The notes under the pieces were generated by a model. It saw only the letters and a list, made by a program, of their open reading frames with translations, had not been told where the DNA came from and made no database searches. Positions 49,347 to 58,489 of a stretch of DNA of 64,000 nt are shown here, in pieces. A program made the translations under genes and the position numbers. This DNA comes from Thaumasiovibrio occultus (GTDB lineage: Bacteria; Pseudomonadota; Gammaproteobacteria; Enterobacterales; Vibrionaceae): contig AP023052.1 of assembly GCA_019703815.1 (NCBI GenBank), positions 992,001 to 1,056,000 on the forward strand, written 5' to 3'. Within the stretch, counting starts at the first letter, position 1. The number at the start of each line of letters is the position of its first letter.

Positions 49347-49362
49347 AACAATTAGTATGCCA
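49347..49362 (-). promoter_or_regulatory. Possible sigma-54 promoter upstream of sypA
   Basis: On the minus strand TGGCAT-ACTAA-TTGTT matches the -24/-12 consensus (GG-N10-GT here). It lies in the 65-base gap between the GT2-PGT stop and the sypA ATG and would leave a leader of about 35 bases. Its position matches the known SypG-dependent sigma-54 promoter upstream of sypA in V. fischeri. Confidence 0.5.
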
Positions 49363-49365
49363 TTT

Positions 49366-51147
49366 TTACTGCCCATGTCTATTTAGTATAACGCCTACTG
49401 TTTTAACTAGGATGAAAAAGTCCATATAAAGCCAGTTCTTAGGTGAAGAAAGCGAGACGGAGTAAGCATGATCCCATTGCAACTTTTGCTTAACATCATC
49501 CACTGAGCCGTCATAGCCAGTGGTCACTTGCGCCAGTCCGGTGATGCCGGGTTTTAGCCCTGCGGTGCGTTCTGCATAGTAGGGCAGTGCATTTTGCAAA
49601 CGGTGGCAAAATTCGGGTCGCTCAGGGCGAGGGCCGACCATCGACATCTCGCCTTTCAATACATTAAGGAACTGTGGAATTTCATCGAGGCGGGTTTCTC
49701 GCAAAAAACGACCCAAACGGGTGATGCGGGGATCGTTCTTGGTCGCCCACACCGCGCCGCTGGCTTTTTCTGCGTCTTGCACCATGGTGCGAAACTTGAT
49801 CATATGGAACAACTCAACCTTGTCATGGCTGATCTGCCCCACACGGATCTGGCGAAAGAAGATCGGGCCGGGGCTGTCGAGTTTGATCGCGAGCGCAATG
49901 CAAGGCCACAAGGGCAGGGTTAACAACAAACCGGTTAAGCTGATCACGATATCGGAAGTTCGTTTGGCGGTGCGGGTGATGCGGCTTTGATAATCCTCGA
50001 CATGAATTTGGCGTCGCCAACCCTGAGAAAACTCCCCTTTGACGTAAGCCATCATGCCGCTGAGTGACGCCACATAACTGCGCAAGATGTAGTTCAACTT
50101 AGTTAAGATACGCTGGCGAATACCAAATTCCGGTAGAAGGGCCAAGCCATAACCGACGGTTTGGGCAATAATCATCACTAACGCAATGCTGCTGCCTTGA
50201 AGGGCTAACACAATGGAAAGGGCTGCAAACACGAAGAGCAGTAACGGCATTACCGTGCGCAGCCCTTTGCCGGAGAAAAACAGCCATGCTTTGTTGAGAT
50301 AGGAGGGATGCAATAAAAATCGGCAGCGAATGAGTTGCTGCAAATTCCCTGCACCAATGCGTTTTCGGCGCTGTTCGTCTTGTTTTAAGCTGGTGGGTTC
50401 AAGCTCCACACTGTTGATGTTTTGATTGAGGATGACTTGATAGCCTTGCTGGATGACTTGCATCGGCAGCATAAAGTCATCGTTGATGGTGTCGAGTGGC
50501 AAGGGTTGAAACAAGGAAGAACGCAACACATAAAATGCGCCATTGCCGCCGATCACACTACCAAGATTGGACTCCGCGTTGCGGATTTTGTTTTGCCAAC
50601 GCCAATACTGTTGCTCGCCTTCCAAGCCATCGGCTAACAAATATTGGCTGGTGACGGCGCCGACGCGATTATCTTGGAAGTTAAGTACTGCTTGTTGCAG
50701 TGCATCAACAGAGATCAGTGCGGAGACATCAGTCAGTGCGACCAGATCACACTCCTTGCAGGCAAGTGGAACAATGTGATTAATGCTTTCGAGTTTGCCG
50801 CGATTAGTCGTCTGTTCTATAAGGGTGAGCTCGATGCCCGCCGCAGCGAATTTGGGTTGCCAGCGCTGGATCCGTTTGGCTGTGTCGTCAGTGCAGCCAT
50901 CACAAAGCACGAAAATCTTTAACTTGTCGGCGGGGTAATCAAGCATTAACAAGTTAGCCATCTTGTCCTCGATGTAATGCGCCTCATTATAGGCGCACAT
51001 CGTGATGCCTAACGTTGGCTTTTCAGTGGGGGTAAGAGGGCTGACAGGGTCTTTTTCTTCCTTACCGAGCCGTAAAATCAGCGGCAAGTAAATCAAGTGA
51101 TGATAAAGGATCAATACGCCCAAAAGGATGTAAACGAACCATAGCAT
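49366..51147 (-). CDS. Fused GT2 glycosyltransferase and phosphoglycosyl transferase
   Basis: This 593-residue protein has two enzymes on one chain. The N-terminal helix is followed by a GT2 domain (about 45-285) with CDGCTDDT, ALTDVSALIS and the QDEQRRKR acceptor motif. Two to three membrane helices follow (about 315-375). The C terminus (about 390-593) is a bacterial sugar-transferase with HMIKFRTM, the catalytic TRLDEIPQ dyad and MSMVGPRPERPEF. The latter primes undecaprenyl phosphate with a sugar-phosphate. In V. fischeri SypQ and SypR are encoded by separate genes; here the equivalents appear fused in frame with no internal stop. Confidence 0.88.
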   Translation of the reverse strand: MLWFVYILLGVLILYHHLIYLPLILRLGKEEKDPVSPLTPTEKPTLGITMCAYNEAHYIEDKMANLLMLDYPADKLKIFVLCDGCTDDTAKRIQRWQPKFAAAGIELTLIEQTTNRGKLESINHIVPLACKECDLVALTDVSALISVDALQQAVLNFQDNRVGAVTSQYLLADGLEGEQQYWRWQNKIRNAESNLGSVIGGNGAFYVLRSSLFQPLPLDTINDDFMLPMQVIQQGYQVILNQNINSVELEPTSLKQDEQRRKRIGAGNLQQLIRCRFLLHPSYLNKAWLFFSGKGLRTVMPLLLFVFAALSIVLALQGSSIALVMIIAQTVGYGLALLPEFGIRQRILTKLNYILRSYVASLSGMMAYVKGEFSQGWRRQIHVEDYQSRITRTAKRTSDIVISLTGLLLTLPLWPCIALAIKLDSPGPIFFRQIRVGQISHDKVELFHMIKFRTMVQDAEKASGAVWATKNDPRITRLGRFLRETRLDEIPQFLNVLKGEMSMVGPRPERPEFCHRLQNALPYYAERTAGLKPGITGLAQVTTGYDGSVDDVKQKLQWDHAYSVSLSSPKNWLYMDFFILVKTVGVILNRHGQ

Positions 51148-51223
51148 GGTGAAGCCCTCTTTTTGCGTTATCGCGCTGGTTGAACTGGTCTATCTATCAA
51201 CCTGTATCTATCAACTGACGTGA

Positions 51224-52402
51224 CTATCTCGCTAGCGCCAGCGCTTGATAAGCCGCAACGGTTTGCCGAATATCGGCGCGTTGCACGATGTATTGCCGAT
51301 TGCTTTTTTGGCGAGACGCTGCGTTTTGTGCCAGCGTTTTAGACAAACGCTCGATCAATTGAGATTGATCGCCGGCACGGAACAACTCGCCCCATTCCGG
51401 ATTGATCAGCTCACTGACCGCGCCCACATCACTGGCTACCACGCTACAACCGCACGCTTGAGCTTCCAGCAGAGCTAATGGCAAACCTTCCTTACTTGAG
51501 GGTAGGCAAAATAAGTCAATTGCTTGGTAAAAAGTACGCATATCTGTGACATAGCCGAGCCAATGCACCCGATCGGTGAGTTGATATTGCGTGCAGAGCG
51601 CTCGCCATGCATTTGCCATGCTGCCGTCGCCAGCAATGGCCAAGTGCACGTTAGGAGGCAGAGTTTGCAGCGCCGTAATCAGATCGTCGGCGGATTTTTC
51701 CGCTTCCAAACGGCCAGCAAAGCCAATCAGCGGGGTGTGGGTAGGCAGTCCCAACTGTTGGCGCGCTTGGTGTTGGTCACCAAGACAAAAATGCTCAGTA
51801 TCAACCCCATTGAGGATCACGTGAGAGCAGCGCAGGCGAAGTTGGGCGCTGACCTCATCGGCGACTGCTTGTGCATCGGCAACCAATGCCGTTCGGCGCG
51901 AAGCGAGAAGCGCCCGAGTGATCCAACGCTGTTTCTTATCTTGTAAATGCCATGCGTCGTGCTCGGTATGAACGTGGGCAATGCGCCATTTGGCGAGTAG
52001 TGCCAGTTTGGCGTACAGCAACGGGCCAATGTGATGAGTGTGTACCGCTGCCGGTTTGATCGTATTGAGTGTTTGCCGTAGACGCTTCACGCAATCGAGA
52101 TCAAAGCCGGGCTGTTTATCTAAAAAGATCAGCTCCGCGGCAAACGGTTTTAGTTGAGGCCAAGCTTTAATCGCGGCCCTGCTGGTGCCTTCAAGCGAGA
52201 TGATCACCATGGGCACGGTAGCGTGTTTGACCATGTTTAAGCACAGGTGCTCAATCCCGCCCGGTCTTAAGTGTTGCACTATTTGCACAATGCAATGACT
52301 TGACGTCGTTTGCTGAGGTGAACTTTGTGCTGACTCTTTCACAGGTTCATCTGCGATTGGCTGAGAGGCTTGAGGTTTGATTTGCGGTGAAGGTGTCATC
52401 AT
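51224..52402 (-). CDS. Glycosyltransferase family 4
   Basis: This is a 392-residue GT-B transferase with a low-complexity hydrophilic N-terminal ~40 residues before the catalytic fold (CIVQIVQHLRPGGIEHLCLNMV). The donor-binding half has LIGFAGRLEAEKSADDL and the E-x7-E motif SSKEGLPLALLEAQACG. Its ATG overlaps the stop of the chain-length regulator (ATGATGA), so the two are coupled. It most likely adds one sugar of the repeat unit. Confidence 0.88.
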   Translation of the reverse strand: MMTPSPQIKPQASQPIADEPVKESAQSSPQQTTSSHCIVQIVQHLRPGGIEHLCLNMVKHATVPMVIISLEGTSRAAIKAWPQLKPFAAELIFLDKQPGFDLDCVKRLRQTLNTIKPAAVHTHHIGPLLYAKLALLAKWRIAHVHTEHDAWHLQDKKQRWITRALLASRRTALVADAQAVADEVSAQLRLRCSHVILNGVDTEHFCLGDQHQARQQLGLPTHTPLIGFAGRLEAEKSADDLITALQTLPPNVHLAIAGDGSMANAWRALCTQYQLTDRVHWLGYVTDMRTFYQAIDLFCLPSSKEGLPLALLEAQACGCSVVASDVGAVSELINPEWGELFRAGDQSQLIERLSKTLAQNAASRQKSNRQYIVQRADIRQTVAAYQALALAR

Positions 52403-53841
52403 ACAATGGCTCCGGGCGCGGAATTTCTGATCCGGCCTAAGATAGGGGCTTGAGTGAGTTGGCGGATCTGCTCTGAGCTGTAAACGCGGGTATCAAGCAA
52501 GACAAATACTGTGCACAGAGACAAACCCAGACCCGCTCCGGCAAATAGCCCGAGTACGAAGTTCATCCACCACGGCCATGCGGTCGGCTGGGTGGGAACG
52601 AAAGGGAGATCGATGATCCGTAATTTATCTTCTTCTTCGAAACGTCCCAGTTGTCCGGTGACTTGGGCCATTTCGTAACGTTCGAGTAAGCGGTTATAAA
52701 TGGATTCTTTCACGCTAAAGTCGCGCTCTAATGTTTTTAGCTCGTTCTCCAACTTGGCCATTTCCACCCGTCGGTTGGCGAGCTCATCGATTTGCTTTGC
52801 CAGCAGGGTTTGTTTTTGTTGTAACTGCTCAACTTGGGTTTCGGCGCGTTGATATTGCTCAAGCTGGCTGGCCAGAAGTGGGCTGGCTTTGCCGGCGTCA
52901 TCGCTGATATTGGCGGCGAGCGTCCAGAGCTGATTCAGCTCGTCTTCGGTTAGGTTGTTTTGCTCTTCGAGCAGGCGGCGAGACTCGTTGCGTAGGGTGT
53001 CGACGCGGCGCAGCACAGCTTTCACTTCGGAGTGATTATCGGTGTAGCGCGCGCGCAAAATCGTGAGCTGGGCTTCGGCTTTGATCAGCTCTTCTTCGAG
53101 TAGCGCCATTACAGGGTTGGTTTTGATCAAGCGGTTTTTCAACGCATCTTTCGATGCGATTGCTTGCAATAGTGCAAGATCGGTTTCCCTCAATTGATTT
53201 TCTAAATAGGTAATGCTGACGGCGTTGGTGCCTTGCAACTGCGGCAGCACGTCGATATGGGTTTGCTTGAAGCTGGAAAGTTGCTGTTCGGCGTATTCGA
53301 GATCCAGTTGGGTTTGGGTTAGTTGTTGCAGCAAAAAGCGCTCAGAACTCTCAACCGACGTACGCCCCGGCGCCTTGAGCTTTTCGATAAAGATGGTGGA
53401 AACCGACGTCAAAATGGGCACGATTTGCTCTGGATTTTGCCACGTGATGGTGATTTCAATCAGATCCGAGCCGGCCAAGTTGACTTTTATCGCTGCAGAG
53501 AGTTTTTCTCGCATGATGCTGACAGCGCTTTCGTTTTCAGCGGGGGCTAACTCAAGCTGTTCAATCACTTCATTGAGTACTAAACGGCTATGGAGCATGA
53601 CGCGCAGCGCGGCCATCCGTTCTTTAAGATTGATCGCAATGGATAAGTCTTCAAGAAACGGGTTCATTAGCCCGGTTTCTTGCACCAAAATGGTGGTGTG
53701 AGAGCGGTAACTTTTAGTACCGAGAAAACCCACGGCGGTGAGCACCAAGGGCATGATCAGCATCGGTAGCACGATCAGGTAGCGATAGCTCCAAAGCGCT
53801 CTGAGTATGGGGTAAAGCAGCGTGAACAGACGTTGGCGCAT
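52399..53841 (-). CDS. Wzz-type polysaccharide chain-length/co-polymerase protein
   Basis: This 480-residue inner-membrane protein has two membrane helices (about 20-42 and 428-448) and a large periplasmic coiled coil (about 180-390; repeated LEEELIKAEAQLTILRARYT-like heptads). The conserved Pro-rich second-helix region FVPTQPTAWPWW is typical of Wzz/Wzc family members. There is no cytoplasmic BY-kinase, so it is a PCP of the Wzz type working with the separate SypD-like protein. Its position corresponds to SypO. Confidence 0.9.
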   Translation of the reverse strand: MRQRLFTLLYPILRALWSYRYLIVLPMLIMPLVLTAVGFLGTKSYRSHTTILVQETGLMNPFLEDLSIAINLKERMAALRVMLHSRLVLNEVIEQLELAPAENESAVSIMREKLSAAIKVNLAGSDLIEITITWQNPEQIVPILTSVSTIFIEKLKAPGRTSVESSERFLLQQLTQTQLDLEYAEQQLSSFKQTHIDVLPQLQGTNAVSITYLENQLRETDLALLQAIASKDALKNRLIKTNPVMALLEEELIKAEAQLTILRARYTDNHSEVKAVLRRVDTLRNESRRLLEEQNNLTEDELNQLWTLAANISDDAGKASPLLASQLEQYQRAETQVEQLQQKQTLLAKQIDELANRRVEMAKLENELKTLERDFSVKESIYNRLLERYEMAQVTGQLGRFEEEDKLRIIDLPFVPTQPTAWPWWMNFVLGLFAGAGLGLSLCTVFVLLDTRVYSSEQIRQLTQAPILGRIRNSAPGAIV

Positions 53842-53842
53842 C

Positions 53843-54172
53843 TTAGAACGCCTTTAGCACGATTGTATCTGGGGTTTGCTGCGGTTGGTAATGCTCGGTC
53901 AGCGTGACGCTGTGCTCGGTGGCCAATTGACGAATGGCTTTCATTCTGGCTTGGCTCACCATCAGGGCTTCAAAAGGTTGCTGGTGGGTGGCAGGGGCAA
54001 CGTCCATCACCAGTATGGCCGCGTTATCGAACAGTGCCGCTAAATCGACTTGCTGTTTGGCGGTGAGCGTGGTCTGCTCCACACTGTAAAACAGCTCTAA
54101 TTTTGCTCGCTGAGAAGGGGCATTGGCACAGCCCACCAAAAATAGGGTGACTAAAATAGCGAACAATCTCAT
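53843..54172 (-). CDS. Small OmpA-like lipoprotein
   Basis: This is a 109-residue precursor with a signal peptide and lipobox (LFLVGC, Cys about 15). The mature 94 residues show a weak OmpA-domain pattern (a strand-helix opening ending in QVDLAALF, then a helix MVSQARMKAIRQLATEHSV). The classical Asp/Arg peptidoglycan contacts are mostly missing. It sits directly upstream of the chain-length gene (one-base gap), so it is probably part of the export apparatus. It could also be an unrelated small envelope lipoprotein. Confidence 0.7.
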   Translation of the reverse strand: MRLFAILVTLFLVGCANAPSQRAKLELFYSVEQTTLTAKQQVDLAALFDNAAILVMDVAPATHQQPFEALMVSQARMKAIRQLATEHSVTLTEHYQPQQTPDTIVLKAF

Positions 54173-54297
54173 GCGGCCTCCATACGTCGTCTGCGCGTAG
54201 TACTTGCGGTATGCCTAATTGGCTTAACGCACTTGAATGACGAGCACAACAGACGCCGTCTGGTGCACTATCTTACGCTGTAATTCCTTTTAGGCAA

Positions 54298-55605
54298 TTA
54301 TGATGCCTTTGTAGGTAAACGTAGCTCATGTTCTTCAACTTCACCTGATAACTTATTGTTAATTAGTGATATAACGTCAGCGGCGCGCTTGTCCCAGCTT
54401 TCGTCTGCGACGGCGCATTGGGCCGATTTTCTAAATTGCGAACGATGCTGGGGAGTGAGTTGGCAAAATGCATCAATGGCTTCAAGCCATTCGGCAAGAT
54501 TGCGGGCGATGGAGACATGACTGGGATAACGCTGAGCAGAAGGAAAGTCGCTGCTGATCACCGGACAGCCAGTCGCGAGATATTCACGCAATTTCAATGG
54601 ATTACAGGCCCAAATCTGTTTGTTGCAGATAAAGGGCATGATGGCCGCATCCCAATGCTGCACATAGCTGGGAAGTTGAGTGTGAGGCACTGCAGGCAGC
54701 AAGGTGATGTTGTCGCAGTTCGCTAGCTCAGACACATCGCAGTCACGCCGCCCGACAAATTGGAATTCCACGTTTGGTCGCGCTTTGGCTAATTGGGCGA
54801 TCAGATGCTGATCAAGCCAATCGTTGAGACTGCCATAGAAACCGACGGTGTATTGAAAACGTTTGGCACGCTGGGCAGGTTGCGGGGCTGAAAATAGCGC
54901 GACATCGACGCCGTGAGAGATCAGGTAAGTTTTGTGCTCAGGAAAGCGGTCAAACAGGCGTTTACTGGCACAAAATATCAGGTCGGCCTGTTCAACTAAG
55001 CGCTCTTCGAGTTCGGTCACTTTGTCGTTGTCGACCCCCGCTAAGCCACCAAAATCATCGCCGCAGTAGTAGATCACTACGTCGGCATCCAAAGCAGGCA
55101 AATAGTCGACCGCACTTGGCAAGGCTATCCACACCAAACGCAGTCCTTGCTTGGGAGGAAGATGTAGCCCTAGCGATGCGTTGTTCAATGCTTGTAACCA
55201 ACCAAGTTCTGCCAGCGGCCAGACCAAAGGTTTGATGAGTTTATCTGGGCGGTAATCGGTGGCATTTGTCGCGTTGTTAGACATTACCGCAGAGGGCTGA
55301 GTTGTGTTCGCGTTGGTTGATGCTGTGGGCGGCATTTGAGGCAACATTTTCTGATCTGTGTAGTCATGGTTCTTTTCCTGTTTTCCACCAGAGAAGCGGC
55401 ACGTTTGGCGTATTTTTTCAGCCAAACGCGTGAGATCTTTAGCGCTGAAGGTGGGGCGGCGTAAACCAATTGAGTTGACCCAATAGACGTCAAAATGCGC
55501 GGCCATTGCGGTGATCAAATGCTGGCTACTAGAGGGGTGACGCTCCCAATCTTCACCAAAGACAATCAGTTCGCATTTATTATGAGGTGTGATAGGGCTG
55601 ATCAT
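54298..55605 (-). CDS. Glycosyltransferase (GT-B, TuaH-like)
   Basis: This 435-residue protein has an opening CELIVFGEDWERHPSSSQHL, typical of a GT-B subfamily resembling TuaH. The donor half has FQYTVGFYGSLNDWLD and a late KLREYLATGCPVISSDF. A Thr/Asn-rich insertion is present at about 85-120 and looks like a linker rather than part of the fold. AAGGAGGG lies eight bases before the ATG. The start overlaps the end of the ligase gene by 26 bases. Confidence 0.82.
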   Translation of the reverse strand: MISPITPHNKCELIVFGEDWERHPSSSQHLITAMAAHFDVYWVNSIGLRRPTFSAKDLTRLAEKIRQTCRFSGGKQEKNHDYTDQKMLPQMPPTASTNANTTQPSAVMSNNATNATDYRPDKLIKPLVWPLAELGWLQALNNASLGLHLPPKQGLRLVWIALPSAVDYLPALDADVVIYYCGDDFGGLAGVDNDKVTELEERLVEQADLIFCASKRLFDRFPEHKTYLISHGVDVALFSAPQPAQRAKRFQYTVGFYGSLNDWLDQHLIAQLAKARPNVEFQFVGRRDCDVSELANCDNITLLPAVPHTQLPSYVQHWDAAIMPFICNKQIWACNPLKLREYLATGCPVISSDFPSAQRYPSHVSIARNLAEWLEAIDAFCQLTPQHRSQFRKSAQCAVADESWDKRAADVISLINNKLSGEVEEHELRLPTKAS

Positions 55606-56929
55606 GAGCGACCCTCCTTGATGGTTGAGTTAGCCTATCTAGTGCAACGATTAAGCCAATTAGGATATACAGAGGCCATGTAAAGCCTTGGGTAAGAAAT
55701 GTTCCGCCGACGCAGAACGAGATTAGGGCAAGCCACAGGCTTTCCGCTAAAGGCTGCATCGGCGTATTTTCGGTAGTGCGTAACAGGCGTCGGCTGGTGG
55801 TCAGCACGCAAAACAGCATCAAAAGAAACAGCACCAAGCCTGCAAAGCCGAGTTCGCCTAACATTTCGAACCATGTGCTGTGCACCGCGTGGTTTTTGCC
55901 ATCCCAATGGGGGCTGTAAAAGTAATAGTTAAGGTAGAAGTTGTTAAGACCCACTCCGGTAAAAGGGTCAGCAACCGCCATGCGAAAGGCGGCGACCCAG
56001 GCATAGACCCGTCCCATGGCCGATTCATCCACGCCGCTTTCTGCTGCCCCGCCGGAAGCGCGATCGGAGATCCCCGCCGCCAGCACTAACGTTGCAAGGC
56101 TGATCACGCCAATCACCCCAGGCAACACTAGCGAGCGGGTACGTAATACCGCCATAAAGAAGAAGGTCGACACCACCGCGAGTAAACCGCCGCGACTTTG
56201 GGTGGCAAGCAGACCAAACAGTAAGAACACCACACAGAACAAGGCACCGAAGCGTTGTAATTTGCTGCCGAAAAAGCAGTAAGTAACGGCAAATGCCATC
56301 GGAAACTGTAAGACCAAGGCTAAGTCGTTGGGATCGCCCAGCATAGAGCGAATATCGCGGCCGATGGTGACTCGGGTGCCTTCCACTAGTCCAATGCCGT
56401 TGGCTTTGTTGTGCAGCGCGATAGCGGCGATCACTAAACCACACAGCAGCAGCCAAAAGGGGAAGCGGCGCAATTGATCGGGATGCTCGGGCAGCCAGGC
56501 GATGGCAAAGACCATGATGAAGATCTTGATGAAGATGCTATTAAAATCGCTAAACGCAGCGACACGGCTGGTGGCGAAAATACATGACAGAAATACCCAA
56601 AAGGTAAAAATGCACAGAAAAGTAAGGACTGGATGCCAGCTGATCCGATCCCGATTGAGCCAAAGTTGAAAACTCAACCCGCTCAGACTGGAGAGGGCCA
56701 GCAACAACGGAATTTTAAACGGCATTAAGACGGGCATCGCTTCATGTAAGCGAAAGTAGGAGAAGAAAACGAACCACGTCACAACCAAAAATGCGTTACG
56801 GATGATCAGCGGCAGAACGAAAAAGCCCCCCAGTAGCAGCACTAGGTATAACCCTTTATACACGCACAGGGTGATCAGCCCACAGACCATGAGCGCGAGT
56901 AAGAGTTGTTGCGATTTGTTCAGTGTCAT
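55580..56929 (-). CDS. O-antigen ligase/polymerase-type membrane protein (Wzy_C)
   Basis: This 449-residue integral membrane protein has about eleven hydrophobic segments and the large periplasmic loop typical of the Wzy_C/O-antigen ligase family (GVGLNNFYLNYYFYSPHWDG and nearby HxxW). Such enzymes polymerise or ligate undecaprenyl-linked repeats; which of the two this one does cannot be told from sequence. It follows the flippase at 17 bases. Confidence 0.88.
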   Translation of the reverse strand: MTLNKSQQLLLALMVCGLITLCVYKGLYLVLLLGGFFVLPLIIRNAFLVVTWFVFFSYFRLHEAMPVLMPFKIPLLLALSSLSGLSFQLWLNRDRISWHPVLTFLCIFTFWVFLSCIFATSRVAAFSDFNSIFIKIFIMVFAIAWLPEHPDQLRRFPFWLLLCGLVIAAIALHNKANGIGLVEGTRVTIGRDIRSMLGDPNDLALVLQFPMAFAVTYCFFGSKLQRFGALFCVVFLLFGLLATQSRGGLLAVVSTFFFMAVLRTRSLVLPGVIGVISLATLVLAAGISDRASGGAAESGVDESAMGRVYAWVAAFRMAVADPFTGVGLNNFYLNYYFYSPHWDGKNHAVHSTWFEMLGELGFAGLVLFLLMLFCVLTTSRRLLRTTENTPMQPLAESLWLALISFCVGGTFLTQGFTWPLYILIGLIVALDRLTQPSRRVAHDQPYHTS

Positions 56930-56946
56930 CTCGCCCCCTTAACCCG

Positions 56947-58413
56947 TTACGGCTCATGTGCCAAGGGTTTGGGTTGCGGTGGTTTTGGGTCTGATGGCTC
57001 GAAACTTTTCCCTTGTTGCTGGGCATATCGCCAAAATTTGTGAGTGGCAAAGCTCATGATCGCAAGCGTGATTAAGGCAATGGGCACGGCAGCAATTAGC
57101 GGAAGGCGCTGAGAAAGCGCGCCAAGTACCATGCAGGTGATCAACAACAATCCGCCCAGCAAACGCAGTAATTGATGATATGGATAGTGCATTCGGAGCA
57201 AGGATTGGCTGATCACTAAAAACAGACCGCAACGCACACTTTGCACGATAAATCCGCTAATGATGGCGCCGACAATGCCAAAGCGAGGGATCAACAGCCA
57301 CATGCAAACCAAGGCAATGATGGCGCTGAGGATGGCGATGACAACCAAGGTGTGGCTTTGCTTTTGGTAATAACAGCCAACGTTGAGCAGGGTTGAGAAG
57401 GTTTTGATCAGCATTAACCCGACCAACCATGGCAAGATGTTGGCGACCTGATGATAGCTTTCCGGCAACCAGATAAGTAAGAACGGTGTCGCGAACGTGA
57501 TGATGGCGGCTGATAGCAGGGTGGCTAAGTTGCAACCTTGAATCGTCATGGCGGCGGTATACCGCTGGCCATAGGCATAGTCTAAGTCTTTAAAACGTCT
57601 TGGGAACCACCACATAGAAAACGGCTCAAGGAGCAGTGTGGCCGCGATGGCCCATTGCATCGCGATACTGTAAATCGCTAACTCTTGCGTGCCGCTAATA
57701 TCCGCCAGAACCCAACGCTCGGCGCCGAAGGCAATAAAGCTAATGATCCCGGAAAGCGCAATGCCATAGCCATAGCGAGTTAAGGGTTTGGCGAGCGTGA
57801 AGCTCCAACGGGGCGCTTGGCGATGATGCAGATAACCCCACTGGAGACATTGGCCAATCGCGGTGCCAAGCATAATGCCGTCGACCTTAAAATCTGGTGC
57901 AAGGCAGAGGATCGCGACCATTTGCGCGACCGTAAAAATGGCTTGAGCGATGAAAAAGCGGATTGCGCGATCATCAAGGCGCAGTTTGGCCAAATGTACT
58001 GCACAATGGCTGCCAAACAGTAAGTTGATGGTCAGGCAGCGAAATGAAAACGGGGTGATGTCCCCAGGTAGCCATTGAAGAAAATAGGCCGGCCACAGCA
58101 GCATAGGTAGCGCGATACAACAAGAGATCACCACCGTCATACTCCACGCGCCCAAATAGGCCTGCGCTGCGGTGGTGGTTTTGTCGTGGGTTTGGCGATA
58201 CAGGCTATCGACCATGCCAAATAGCATCATTAACGACACTAAACTGCCGATGGTGATCAATACCGCATAGTCGCCAAATTCGTTGGTGCTTAGCGTGCGA
58301 GTGAGAAACGGCTGCATGACGAGCCCAACCAGCTTGGCCATCGCCAGCGCTACAGCGTAATAAACCACGCTGGGCAAATGAAATTGGCTTAGCTTGCTGA
58401 AAATCGCAGACAT
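56947..58413 (-). CDS. Wzx-type polysaccharide flippase
   Basis: This 488-residue MOP-superfamily flippase has 12 or more membrane helices. The start LPSVVYYAVALAMAKLVGLV is typical of Wzx N termini. The C-terminal ~20 residues form a Pro/Lys-rich cytosolic tail. It would move the undecaprenyl-linked repeat across the inner membrane. AAGGAG lies five bases before the ATG. It is second in the operon. Confidence 0.88.
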   Translation of the reverse strand: MSAIFSKLSQFHLPSVVYYAVALAMAKLVGLVMQPFLTRTLSTNEFGDYAVLITIGSLVSLMMLFGMVDSLYRQTHDKTTTAAQAYLGAWSMTVVISCCIALPMLLWPAYFLQWLPGDITPFSFRCLTINLLFGSHCAVHLAKLRLDDRAIRFFIAQAIFTVAQMVAILCLAPDFKVDGIMLGTAIGQCLQWGYLHHRQAPRWSFTLAKPLTRYGYGIALSGIISFIAFGAERWVLADISGTQELAIYSIAMQWAIAATLLLEPFSMWWFPRRFKDLDYAYGQRYTAAMTIQGCNLATLLSAAIITFATPFLLIWLPESYHQVANILPWLVGLMLIKTFSTLLNVGCYYQKQSHTLVVIAILSAIIALVCMWLLIPRFGIVGAIISGFIVQSVRCGLFLVISQSLLRMHYPYHQLLRLLGGLLLITCMVLGALSQRLPLIAAVPIALITLAIMSFATHKFWRYAQQQGKSFEPSDPKPPQPKPLAHEP

Positions 58414-58489
58414 CGCTACTCCTTAGGTTGCCCTTGAAGGCCGATCACACGCCTAGCTCGGCACGATTTCGAACGGTGCTTAGCATGGG

